Shown here: positions 1 through 8,047 of the stretch, piece by piece
Layout: every line of letters starts with the position of its first letter
Numbering within the stretch: position 1 is the stretch's first letter
Notes under the pieces: model-generated
Told to the model about the DNA's origin: nothing
Seen by the model: only the letters and a program-made list of their open reading frames with translations
The model's database searches: none
Program-made: the position numbers and the translations under genes
Assembly: GCF_027924145.1 (NCBI RefSeq)
Contig: NZ_BRVP01000014.1
Span: forward strand, 1 to 64,000
From: Neptunitalea chrysea
Lineage (GTDB): Bacteria > Bacteroidota > Bacteroidia > Flavobacteriales > Flavobacteriaceae
Length of the DNA stretch: 64,000 bases
Direction of reading: 5' to 3'

Positions 1-238
1 CATGCTTCTGCTATTTCCTAATTTATTCAAAAAACTACAAACCAACAAGTTACATTTTTTGGCATGAAACTTATTATTATTTAAAATGAGTTCATGTTGA
101 AAAATTATTCTAATTGTCTTCTACCAATTCCAGTATAATCTTCCAATACAGAATTCTAAAAAATTTGACAAATCCAGAAAAGTCCAAGCTTTTCACCCCA
201 AGTTGTTTTTTCTTTGTTAAGAAAATAATAACACTTTT
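1..238. other. non-coding or unresolved left edge
   Basis: I see no supportable gene here. Short open frames run in from the left edge and stop within the first 90 bases, so one of them may be the last few codons of an upstream gene, but none is recognisable. The stretch is AT-rich and ends at a terminator-like hairpin. Confidence 0.4.
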
Positions 239-272
239 AATAAGGCGATTTTTTAGAAATCGCCTTATTTTT
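239..272 (+). terminator. intrinsic terminator upstream of the SDR gene
   Basis: A perfect 13-bp stem (239-251 pairs with 257-269, arm AATAAGGCGATTT) has a 5-base loop and runs into a T-tract on the plus strand. It probably ends a transcript coming from left of the window and insulates the dehydrogenase gene, whose ATG lies 24 bases further on. Confidence 0.7.
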
Positions 273-295
273 CTCCTCATTTAAAAAAAATAATC

Positions 296-1006
296 ATGAG
301 CTTAAAAAATAAAGTAGTTTATATTACAGGTGGTACTAAAGGTATCGGTTTAGGAATGGCTAAAGTACTATTAGATGCAGGTATGCGCGTGGCTATTAGC
401 GGAAGAAATGCTGAAACAGCCCAATCGGCTGCACAAGAGTTAGGAGATACATCTAAAGTTTTAGGCTTAGCTTCTGATGTAAGCAAATTAGCTGATGAAG
501 AGGCTGCTGTAGCTAAAATTTTGGAAACATTTGGACAGTTAGATGTGGTTCTTGCTAATGCAGGTGTAGGACATTTTGCTCCTATTGACCAACTAACAGA
601 AGAGGCTTGGCACCAAATGATAGATACGAACTTGAATGGTGCATTCCATACATTAAAAGCATCGGTAGAAGCATTAAAGGTTAGTGGAGGATATTATATT
701 ACCATTGCAAGTTTAGCAGGTACCAATTTCTTTGCAAGCGCCGCAGGATATAATGCAAGTAAATTTGGAGTAGTTGGATTTACCCAAGCTGCCATGTTAG
801 ATTTAAGACAATACGACATTAAAGTATCTACTATTATGCCGGGTTCTGTAAGTTCTAACTTTAACAACCATGTACCTAGCGAAAGTGATGCATGGAAGAT
901 TCAACCAGAAGATATAGGACAAATTGTTTTAGACCTTTTAAAGATGAATCCGCGTACTTTACCAAGTAAAATTGAAGTTAGACCTACGCGTCCTGACAAA
1001 AAATAG
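296..1006 (+). CDS. short-chain dehydrogenase/reductase (SDR)
   Basis: This is a 236-residue classical SDR, an NAD(P)-dependent cytosolic oxidoreductase. The Rossmann glycine motif TGGTKGIG is at residues 11-18, NAG at 88-90, and the catalytic Ser139, Tyr152 and Lys156 (YNASK) are all present, so it should be active. The length is typical of single-domain SDRs. The substrate cannot be read from sequence; closest in feel are 3-oxoacyl-ACP reductase-like or sepiapterin-reductase-like SDRs. It follows a terminator and is followed 27 bases later by the PhnA-like gene, which has its own -7 element, so the two need not be one operon. Confidence 0.85.
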   Translation: MSLKNKVVYITGGTKGIGLGMAKVLLDAGMRVAISGRNAETAQSAAQELGDTSKVLGLASDVSKLADEEAAVAKILETFGQLDVVLANAGVGHFAPIDQLTEEAWHQMIDTNLNGAFHTLKASVEALKVSGGYYITIASLAGTNFFASAAGYNASKFGVVGFTQAAMLDLRQYDIKVSTIMPGSVSSNFNNHVPSESDAWKIQPEDIGQIVLDLLKMNPRTLPSKIEVRPTRPDKK

Positions 1007-1023
1007 TACATTTGCCGGCAAAT
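1007..1023 (+). promoter_or_regulatory. -7 element overlapping a 14-bp palindrome before the PhnA-like gene
   Basis: TACATTTG (1007-1014) matches the Bacteroidota -7 consensus TAnnTTTG and starts directly after the stop codon of the SDR gene. It overlaps a perfect palindrome, ATTTGCCGGCAAAT (1010-1023), which could be an operator. The ATG of the next gene is at 1034, giving a very short leader. No clear -33 TTG is seen at the usual distance. Confidence 0.45.
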
Positions 1024-1033
1024 AGACCAAACC

Positions 1034-1612
1034 ATGAGTGTACTAGAAAAAAAATTAAAAGACAGAAGCGGTTCTAAATGTGAACTTTGTGGTAATGAAC
1101 ATGATTTAAATGTATTTGTGGTAGCTCCGAAAGAAGCCGCCCTTGAAAACTGTGTGCTTGCATGTAATACTTGTGTAAAACAAATTGAAGATCCTGAAAA
1201 AATGGACGCTAACCACTGGAGATGTTTAAACGACAGCATGTGGAGTGAACATTTACCGGTACAAATTGTTGCTTGGCGTATGCTTACAAGATTACGTGCT
1301 GAAGGATGGCCACAGGATTTACTAGATATGATGTACCTTGATGAAGAGGCACTAGAGTGGGCTAAGGCTACAGGTGAAGCAGATGAAGAACCTACCATTA
1401 TTCATAAAGATAGTAATGGTAACATTTTACAAGACGGAGATTCTGTTGTTTTAATTAAAGACTTGGATGTAAAAGGTGCTAATTTTACTGCTAAACGTGG
1501 TACGCCTGTACACCGTATTTCATTGGTTTGGGACAATGCAGAACAAATAGAAGGCCGTGTTGAAGGTCAGCATATTGTAATTCTTACGCAATACGTTAAG
1601 AAAACAAAATAA
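1034..1612 (+). CDS. PhnA/YjdM-family zinc-ribbon protein
   Basis: This 192-residue protein has the two halves of the PhnA (YjdM) family. The N-terminal zinc ribbon has Cys16, Cys19, Cys44 and Cys47, and a C-terminal SH3-like PhnA domain covers about residues 125-190 (DGDSVVLIKDL, then a run ending in QYVKKTK). The family was once called alkylphosphonate-uptake protein, but no role in phosphonate use is established, and no phn genes are nearby. Between the two domains lies an extra stretch of about 75 residues rich in Trp, Glu and Asp, which makes it longer than the roughly 110-residue E. coli form. A strong terminator follows. Confidence 0.85.
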   Translation: MSVLEKKLKDRSGSKCELCGNEHDLNVFVVAPKEAALENCVLACNTCVKQIEDPEKMDANHWRCLNDSMWSEHLPVQIVAWRMLTRLRAEGWPQDLLDMMYLDEEALEWAKATGEADEEPTIIHKDSNGNILQDGDSVVLIKDLDVKGANFTAKRGTPVHRISLVWDNAEQIEGRVEGQHIVILTQYVKKTK

Positions 1613-1617
1613 TATCT

Positions 1618-1645
1618 AAGCCCGGTAAATTACCGGGCTTTTTAT
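1618..1645 (+). terminator. intrinsic terminator after the PhnA-like gene
   Basis: An 11-bp arm AAGCCCGGTAA (1618-1628) pairs with 1630-1640 and runs into TTTTTATTT. It starts 5 bases after the stop codon. Confidence 0.85.
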
Positions 1646-1796
1646 TTCAATTGCCTCTCAAAGTACCCAAATAGCACATTCTACAGTTAAATTACAACGT
1701 AGTAAAAATCATACTATTTGTTACAAAAAAACTTATTTTTTCGTTTTTTTTAAACAGTTATTTTTATACATTTAAACCATGTAAAAATTTGTGTTT

Positions 1797-2813
1797 ATGA
1801 AAAATATACTACTCCTATCAATTTTATGTTTTATAGGTACTTATACAGGATATAGTCAATGTACCGTTGACCCTTATATAAGCACTAATTATATAAACGA
1901 CGCTAAAATTTTAGCACTTAGAGAAATCTTAAGTAACACTAATGACGTCGATTATACTAACCCAATTATTCCTCAGGCAAGATATCAACCGTATTTAGAG
2001 GGGCTATCTGTAATCTATACCAATACTGCTAACAATCAGGTAACCGATTCTATGTTTAACGAATTCGCAATTCACATTCATCCTGTAAGTCTTCAAACAG
2101 CTACTCCGCATACTATCAACTTAAAAGTACCTGCAACTACTTCATGGCTTAATGATTTTAAAAATACAGGGATATCTGGTGATACTACTTTAGATAACTT
2201 AATGAGTACCTACAATTTTGGAGTGGAAAGTTATACCGATTTATCCGGCTGCAACTGCACTTGGTTTCATATTGAATCTACTGAAATTATAAATGTAAAT
2301 GCCCTGGTAGATGATTTTGCTTCGGTAACTGACATTACTTATGTAGATACCTCTTCAGATAGTGCCCTATCCTATAACTATACAGGAATAAATTACACCA
2401 TTAGCTCCATCTGGGGGGAGACCTCAGAAGTACAAATAACAGATATTACTGTTGAAAATGGTATTTATACTTTTTGGCTTTATGGTGGTGATTGTCTTTC
2501 TGGTTGCATTATTAGCAAGGCCTATGAATTTCAATTAAACAGTGATTGTACTTATACACCAATGAAAACAGAAGATTATGAACTATCTTCTCTAGAGATA
2601 TACCCCAATCCAACAACGGATTACTTAAGCATTAAAGTTGCCAATTCAGATAGCGTAGAAAACGTTGCTATTTATACAGCAAATGGCACCTTGATTACCT
2701 CTAAAAACAGTACTACCTTTTTAGATGTTTCCGCCTATGCTTCTGGGGTATACTTTGTAAAAATAACGGCTCCATCAGGGGCTAGCTCTACTAAAAAATT
2801 TATAAAACTATAA
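1797..2813 (+). CDS. secreted protein with T9SS type A C-terminal sorting domain
   Basis: The frame is open from a GTG at 1791, but ATG at 1797 gives a clean signal peptide (MKNILLLSILCF, cleavage near GYSQ), so I prefer it (338 residues). The middle, about residues 25-260, has no family I recognise; it has several Cys and many Thr/Ser/Asp, as in extracellular proteins. The last 70 residues, from LEIYPNPTTDYL to KKFIKL, are a textbook T9SS type A sorting domain, so the product should be exported through the Por/T9SS system and attached to the surface or released. The gene stands alone between terminators. Function unknown. Confidence 0.8.
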   Translation: MKNILLLSILCFIGTYTGYSQCTVDPYISTNYINDAKILALREILSNTNDVDYTNPIIPQARYQPYLEGLSVIYTNTANNQVTDSMFNEFAIHIHPVSLQTATPHTINLKVPATTSWLNDFKNTGISGDTTLDNLMSTYNFGVESYTDLSGCNCTWFHIESTEIINVNALVDDFASVTDITYVDTSSDSALSYNYTGINYTISSIWGETSEVQITDITVENGIYTFWLYGGDCLSGCIISKAYEFQLNSDCTYTPMKTEDYELSSLEIYPNPTTDYLSIKVANSDSVENVAIYTANGTLITSKNSTTFLDVSAYASGVYFVKITAPSGASSTKKFIKL

Positions 2814-2862
2814 AAACAAAAGAGCGATATGTGTAAAGAACATATCGCTCTTTTGTTTTTAT
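2814..2862. terminator. bidirectional terminator
   Basis: AGAGCGATATGT (2821-2832) pairs with 2840-2851; flanking A and T runs extend the stem, giving a U-tract in both directions. It begins directly after the stop of the T9SS gene and can also serve the convergent esterase gene ending at 2946. Confidence 0.85.
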
Positions 2863-2945
2863 AATTTATGTTTTTCCAGACTTAAAACTTATGGAGGGCT
2901 TACTTTGTCTATAAATTCTATAACCAATCTACCACATAAACTCTG

Positions 2946-4604
2946 TTAGATAACAATCTTTTGAACCCATATTGCTTTGCGATCATGGTACATTTCAAAA
3001 TTCTCTTGAATAAACGCTTTATCATAAGCAGGCATAATAGTTTTACGTAAAACCCCGTTTACATATACGTGAATCGGTTTATCCATTTCAACCATCTCAG
3101 GGGAAACGTATACAGTAACTTGATTCACACAAGAGGTTTCTAAATAAAAGGTGTTATTATTAAAAACTGCTTTTACTGCTCCCGATTTTCTAGGAAAATC
3201 AAATGCCCTTTTATCTACTTCTTTAACAGCTAATGTATCTGCATCTGTAATGTAATACCATTTATGAATACCAAAATCTATTTTCTTATGCCATGATGCC
3301 CTCTTACTCAAAGTATCTAATTTTGTAATAGCAAGCCAATCAACTTTACCATTCTTCACGTCATCACACTCCCAATAAATAGTATCATTATAAGGGTTTC
3401 TCTCGTGAGCTAAAACATCTTGAAAAACTCCCTTTACAGCAGGCTCCGATGCATCAAATTTAGGAAACCAATGGGGATAACCTATATACCTGTGATCTAA
3501 AAACTGTAATCCAACCTTTTTTGCAACAAGAGTTAATGTATCATTTGCTTCTGGAGGGAAATAGTAATCCTGATCTGTAGAAACATTATAAAAATACCTA
3601 TTAGATACATTTTTAAGAAAAGTTCCGCCTGTATATACCTTCGGCTGAGTATTAAATCCATAGAACCCTGAAAACTCAGACGGATTTTTCACCAAATAGT
3701 TGAATGATCCGGTAGCACCATTGGAATGTCCTGATATAAACACTCCGTTATCATCTATGTTTAAAAATGTCTTTAATTGTTTTAAAATTTCAGGTATCAT
3801 GAAAAACCCTTTATCTTTAAGCATCCAGTTATACTCTTTACTACAGTTTGGATATACCATAATAATATTATACTTCTCTGCATATTTTTTGTAAAACCGT
3901 TGCCAATCATTTTCTAGTTCGGTGGTAGGATAAGACGGTATTTTCTGAAAACGTACTGCTCCAGGTAAAAACAAAAGCACTTTCGATTGTTTTTCAGGAG
4001 TATAGCTTGTTGGTATTTTTACAAAATAACTATTTTCAAGTGTATCATTTAACCTAATAAAACCAAATATTTCCTTTTGATTAAGCATAGGAAAACTATG
4101 AAAGTTTTTAATTTGGTAATACATTTCCTTGCCAATCTCAGTCCCATCAAAATCAATTGTGGCAAGCCCCGTTAACATCAAGTAGCTCTGTGTTTGCTTT
4201 ATAGCATCTACACGTATCTTTATAAGACTATCTATACGATTCTGTAATAATTTCCATTGCTCCGTCTTATAGATAGATGAAAAATCAGTAGGCGCATATT
4301 CTTCAATCATAGCAACATCTACTTCATTGTAATGTGTCAATGTTTTCTCTAACCAATGAAATACTTCATTTTCTTTCCCGCATCTATTAGCAGCATAAGC
4401 AGTGTAGTACAGATTCCAAAAATCGTCCTTTTCGGGGTACTTTTCATGTAGTGAAGTAAATATTGAAAATGCCTCCTGAGCATTGGCTATTGTATCCTTT
4501 GTACTTTCCGTAAGCTCATAGGCCTTATCTTCCAAATCTTTATATTCTTGAGCAACAATACTTAAATTAGTCAAACCAAGTAACAAACATAACAGATATT
4601 TCAT
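2946..4604 (-). CDS. secreted alpha/beta-hydrolase (esterase-like) with helical N-terminal region
   Basis: The frame is open back to 4643, but Met at 4604 starts a good signal peptide (MKYLLCLLLGLTNL, cleavage near IVAQ), giving 552 residues. The first 150 or so residues after the signal are helical and TPR-like. The middle holds an alpha/beta-hydrolase core with the nucleophile elbow G-H-S-N-G (in ISGHSNGA), preceded by VLLFLPG and IIMVYPN strands and followed by a His-containing segment, like PHB-depolymerase/feruloyl-esterase-type enzymes. The C-terminal 150 residues look beta-rich and are unassigned. Probably periplasmic or outer-membrane; substrate unknown. It is divergent from the ABM-family gene. 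Confidence 0.65.
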   Translation of the reverse strand: MKYLLCLLLGLTNLSIVAQEYKDLEDKAYELTESTKDTIANAQEAFSIFTSLHEKYPEKDDFWNLYYTAYAANRCGKENEVFHWLEKTLTHYNEVDVAMIEEYAPTDFSSIYKTEQWKLLQNRIDSLIKIRVDAIKQTQSYLMLTGLATIDFDGTEIGKEMYYQIKNFHSFPMLNQKEIFGFIRLNDTLENSYFVKIPTSYTPEKQSKVLLFLPGAVRFQKIPSYPTTELENDWQRFYKKYAEKYNIIMVYPNCSKEYNWMLKDKGFFMIPEILKQLKTFLNIDDNGVFISGHSNGATGSFNYLVKNPSEFSGFYGFNTQPKVYTGGTFLKNVSNRYFYNVSTDQDYYFPPEANDTLTLVAKKVGLQFLDHRYIGYPHWFPKFDASEPAVKGVFQDVLAHERNPYNDTIYWECDDVKNGKVDWLAITKLDTLSKRASWHKKIDFGIHKWYYITDADTLAVKEVDKRAFDFPRKSGAVKAVFNNNTFYLETSCVNQVTVYVSPEMVEMDKPIHVYVNGVLRKTIMPAYDKAFIQENFEMYHDRKAIWVQKIVI

Positions 4605-4716
4605 ACCACTATAATTTCCTACAAAAGTAGCTATTTTTGGCAAACATCATTGTATTACTAGCCCCCTCTAATTAACATTACGTATAGTATATTTACATTT
4701 TAAACAAAAACATACC

Positions 4717-5034
4717 ATGTATACTATTGTTTACTCCTTTATTGTAAAACCTGGCAAAGAAGATGATTTTGAAACTTCATGGCTAAATGTAACTAAAGAG
4801 TTATATAAAAATCATGGTAGCCTAGGCTCACGACTCCATAAACCAACAGATACCAGCTACCTTGCCTATGCACAATGGCCAAATAAAGAAGTATTTGACG
4901 TCTCAAGCAATGCTGAAAAAAGTCCTGCTCTGCTTAAATCGTTAGAAAATATGAAAGATTGTTGTTATACTATTGACACCCTGCATAAGTTGGAGGTAGC
5001 AATAGACTTTTTACAATCTAATCCCTTTAATTAA
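4717..5034 (+). CDS. ABM-family (antibiotic biosynthesis monooxygenase-like) protein
   Basis: A 105-residue single-domain protein of the dimeric ferredoxin-like ABM fold: it begins MYTIVYSFIVKPGKED and carries the family pattern of a strand, a helix with an F-E-x-x-W segment, then GSLGSRLHK and YLAYAQWPNKE. Members are small cofactor-free oxygenases or catabolite-handling proteins; the family does not tell the substrate. It lies alone, 112 bases from the divergent esterase-like gene. A TATATTTA box at 4688-4695 (7 of 8 to TAnnTTTG) is a possible promoter. Confidence 0.75.
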   Translation: MYTIVYSFIVKPGKEDDFETSWLNVTKELYKNHGSLGSRLHKPTDTSYLAYAQWPNKEVFDVSSNAEKSPALLKSLENMKDCCYTIDTLHKLEVAIDFLQSNPFN

Positions 5035-5192
5035 GATAGCATTTCATTATCATTTAAGAGAAAAATGACTATTAAACATCTATAATTTCTCTGTAATTAT
5101 CAAAAAAGATGCTAAATCTTAATACATTCAAAATACATTAATAGATCATTATAAAACTATCGTAGATAGACAATCTCATGCAAACAATACGT

Positions 5193-5228
5193 ATATAAAA
5201 AAGCAAATCCTGCTATATAGCAGGATCT
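5193..5228 (-). terminator. terminator of the aldehyde dehydrogenase operon
   Basis: ATCCTGCTATATAGCAGGAT (5207-5226) is a perfect 20-base palindrome, and on the minus strand it is followed by TTTGCTTTTTTATA. It lies about 60 bases past the end of the dehydrogenase gene. The rest of 5035-5287 holds nothing I recognise. Confidence 0.75.
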
Positions 5229-5287
5229 ACAAATGTTTAAAAGTCGTCTAAAACCTATTTTCTCAGTGCCACCTCTGACACTGTTGT

Positions 5288-6841
5288 CTACAAATCGAAT
5301 TTAATACCCTGTGCCAATGGCAACCCAGTACTGTAATTAATGGTATTGGTTTGTCTTCGCATATACACTTTCCATGCATCCGAACCCGACTCTCTACCGC
5401 CACCAGTTTCTTTTTCTCCTCCAAAAGCGCCACCAATTTCGGCTCCTGAAGTTCCTATATTCACATTGGCTATACCACAATCAGAACCTTTCTGACTTAA
5501 GAAAAGCTCAGCCTCTCTAAGATTCGACGTCATAATTGCAGAGGATAAACCTTGCACTACGTCATTTTGCAAAGCAATAGCATCTTCTACATCTCCACTA
5601 TATTTTATTAAATATAGAATAGGAGCAAAGGTTTCTTGTTGTACAATATTATAGCTATTTTCAACTTCTACAATGGCAGGTTTTACATAGCAACCACTTT
5701 CATAACCATTTCCTTCCAATACTCCGCCGGAAACCAAAACATTCCCGCCCTCGGTTTTTGCTTTTTCAAGCGCCATAAGATACATGCGTACTGCATCACT
5801 ATCTATAATAGGACCTACATGGTTATTTTCATCTAACGGGTTTCCTATTTTCAATTGCCCGTAGGCAGCTACCAACGCATCCTTTACCTGATCGAAAACT
5901 GATTCATGAACAATTAATCTTCGGGTAGATGTGCAACGCTGACCTGCCGTACCTACCGCTCCAAAAACAGCTCCAATAACCGTCATTTTAATGTCGGCAT
6001 TTGGGGTTACAATAATAGCATTATTTCCGCCCAATTCCAATAACGATTTCCCTAAGCGTTCTCCTACAGTAGCCGCCACTTTTTTACCCATACGAGTAGA
6101 TCCGGTAGCACTAATTAATGGTATACGCTTATCGGTGGTCATAAACTCACCTACTTCACCGTTCCCGTTTATTAGACAAGAAATACCTTCTGGCATCTCA
6201 TTTTTCTTAAGAACCTCCGCTATTAGTTGTTGACAAGCTACTCCTGTTAACGGTGTTTTTTCAGATGGTTTCCAAATACAAACATCACCACACACCCATG
6301 CCAATGCAGTATTCCAGCTCCAAACTGCCACCGGAAAATTGAAAGCAGATATAATACCTACAATTCCTAGCGGGTGATATTGTTCGTACATACGGTGTCC
6401 CGGACGCTCACTATGCATAGTAAACCCATGTAATTGTCTAGATAATCCTACTGCAAAATCACAGATATCAATCATTTCCTGTACTTCTCCTAAACCTTCC
6501 TGATAGCTTTTTCCCATTTCATAAGAAACCAACTTTCCTAAAGGTTCTTTATACTCACGGAGCTTATCTCCAAACTGACGTACAATTTCACCTCTTGCAG
6601 GTGCAGGCACCATGCGCCAGGTTTTAAAAGCCTCCTGAGCTTTACTTACTACCTTTTCATAATCTTCTTTGGTAGTAGTACTTACTGATGCAATAGATAA
6701 TCCATCTACAGGAGAAGAAGAAACAATAGACTCACCACTACCAAACCAATCATTTCCAGTAGAAGTACCATTATTCGTTTCCTGAATATATAAAGTTGCT
6801 AATGCTTCGGAAATTCCGAAGTCTTGTGTTAATTGTTGCAT
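5288..6841 (-). CDS. aldehyde dehydrogenase, ALDH7-like (L-piperidine-6-carboxylate/aminoadipate semialdehyde dehydrogenase type)
   Basis: A 517-residue NAD(P)-dependent aldehyde dehydrogenase. The oxyanion-hole Asn168 (SAFNFP), general base Glu269 (LLELGGNN) and catalytic Cys303 (GQRCTSTRR) are present. GTAGQRCTSTRRLIVH and GGGRESGSD are typical of the ALDH7 group, which oxidises alpha-aminoadipic semialdehyde (lysine breakdown) and betaine aldehyde. Yet it sits 63 bases downstream of 3-hydroxyanthranilate dioxygenase, where an aminomuconate-semialdehyde dehydrogenase (normally ALDH8) might be expected, so its true substrate is open. Start chosen at the first Met; a terminator follows. Confidence 0.85.
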   Translation of the reverse strand: MQQLTQDFGISEALATLYIQETNNGTSTGNDWFGSGESIVSSSPVDGLSIASVSTTTKEDYEKVVSKAQEAFKTWRMVPAPARGEIVRQFGDKLREYKEPLGKLVSYEMGKSYQEGLGEVQEMIDICDFAVGLSRQLHGFTMHSERPGHRMYEQYHPLGIVGIISAFNFPVAVWSWNTALAWVCGDVCIWKPSEKTPLTGVACQQLIAEVLKKNEMPEGISCLINGNGEVGEFMTTDKRIPLISATGSTRMGKKVAATVGERLGKSLLELGGNNAIIVTPNADIKMTVIGAVFGAVGTAGQRCTSTRRLIVHESVFDQVKDALVAAYGQLKIGNPLDENNHVGPIIDSDAVRMYLMALEKAKTEGGNVLVSGGVLEGNGYESGCYVKPAIVEVENSYNIVQQETFAPILYLIKYSGDVEDAIALQNDVVQGLSSAIMTSNLREAELFLSQKGSDCGIANVNIGTSGAEIGGAFGGEKETGGGRESGSDAWKVYMRRQTNTINYSTGLPLAQGIKFDL

Positions 6842-6904
6842 TTTTAACTTTTTTGTGTAGTTATGTTATATTTACAAATATACATATTCTATTTTGACAA
6901 TTAT

Positions 6905-7450
6905 TTATCCTTCATCTGATACGAAACGCTTATCTGCCTCCATCTGTGTTCCACAAGCATCGCATGTACGTAATTCTTTAGAACCGTAGAAATTTTTAAA
7001 ATGTGGTAAAAAGTCTTTTTCTATATCATGAAGTTCAAAAAACACCTCATATAGTTTATGATTACAGCTTTCACAATGCCATACCAATCCGTCTGTATAT
7101 CCCTTACCGGCACGCTTATACTCAACAACCAATCCTACCGAACCTTCCGATCTGATAGGAGAATGAGGCACATTAGCAGGGTGTAGATACATATCTCCCG
7201 GTCCTAATTCCATTACCTTTCTTTCACCATCTTCCTGAATAGCTACTTGAATGGTTCCTTCCAATTGGTAAAACAACTCTTCGGTCTCGTTATAATGATA
7301 GTCTTTACGTGCGTTTGGTCCACCAACTATCATCACTATATAGTCTTCAGACAAGTCCTTATAAATATTTTTGTTCCCTACAGGTGGTTTCAACAAGTGT
7401 CTGTTATCCTTTATCCACTGCTGTAAATTAAATGGTTTTGAAATAGCCAT
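6905..7450 (-). CDS. nbaC: 3-hydroxyanthranilate 3,4-dioxygenase
   Basis: This 181-residue cupin opens the ring of 3-hydroxyanthranilate to 2-amino-3-carboxymuconate semialdehyde in tryptophan (kynurenine) breakdown, which can also lead to quinolinate and NAD. Catalytic Fe(II) ligands are visible as His52, Glu58 and His96 (YHYNETEE, NVPHSP). The C-terminal rubredoxin-like metal site of bacterial enzymes is intact: Cys126/Cys129 and Cys163/Cys166. Length matches the family. First gene of a two-gene operon with the aldehyde dehydrogenase; a TACCTTTA box lies about 20-30 bases upstream of its start. Confidence 0.93.
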   Translation of the reverse strand: MAISKPFNLQQWIKDNRHLLKPPVGNKNIYKDLSEDYIVMIVGGPNARKDYHYNETEELFYQLEGTIQVAIQEDGERKVMELGPGDMYLHPANVPHSPIRSEGSVGLVVEYKRAGKGYTDGLVWHCESCNHKLYEVFFELHDIEKDFLPHFKNFYGSKELRTCDACGTQMEADKRFVSDEG

Positions 7451-7634
7451 AGTTCAGTATTATTTATAGATTATAAAGGTAGTAATTAATATTCAGTTAC
7501 TTTCTTAACATACTCCTAACATTCGCCCGTACTTTCCTCAAAAAAAATCAAAAAAACAATGCTTTAACAGCTTAAATTAAAAGCGATTTTCCTAACTTTA
7601 AAAGGGCGATTTTTCATCTAAAACATAATTACAA

Positions 7635-8046
7635 ATGAGCGTTTTTTACCTAATGTGTATTACTCCCTTTTTTTGGGCTGTAATATCACGCAAAAACCTC
7701 ATATTCAAACCCAGCAGGATATGGCACACGATTCAGTACCAAAACTTGCTATTGTTATACACGATGGTGCAAAAGAAAATATGTCACGCTCCTTTTAATG
7801 GGCTTATACTATTCTAATAATGAGAAGTTGTGGTCTATGATATATCGGCTATGATGGAATACAAAAATATAAGCTCGCAAGAAGTTGCTAGTACAGTAAT
7901 AAAAGAGAAACGAACCCAAATGGGAGGCACTAGGCATTATTGGTATAGATGCTAATAGAAACATTATAACAACATTTACTACCACAGATATGTATAGAAC
8001 CCGTATTGACACAAAAGGAAATTTAAACATTGGTATTTATAATTGA
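7635..8046 (+). pseudogene. remnant of isoaspartyl peptidase/L-asparaginase
   Basis: Pieces of a plant-type asparaginase (Ntn hydrolase) can be read across three frames. An N-terminal export signal starts at ATG 7635; after a T7 tract (7668-7674) the frame shifts to give LGCNITQKP and then KLAIVIHDGAKENM (7721-7798, stop TAA), matching the family's N-terminal AIVIHGGAG. A C-terminal part follows: VYDISAMMEYKNIS with TQMGG (7824-7928), then after a +1 shift ALGIIGIDANRNI, TTTDMYRTRID and NIGIYN, ending in TGA at 8046. The middle, including the catalytic Thr region (GTVGAVA in the family), is missing. About 137 codons remain of an expected 300 or more. The stop lies one base before the A2M start. 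Confidence 0.8.
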
Positions 8047-8047
8047 A

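Noticed and set aside
901-1398. 165-codon minus-strand frame over the SDR and PhnA-like genes
   Set aside because: Ser-rich translation without motifs, crossing two well-supported genes and their junction.
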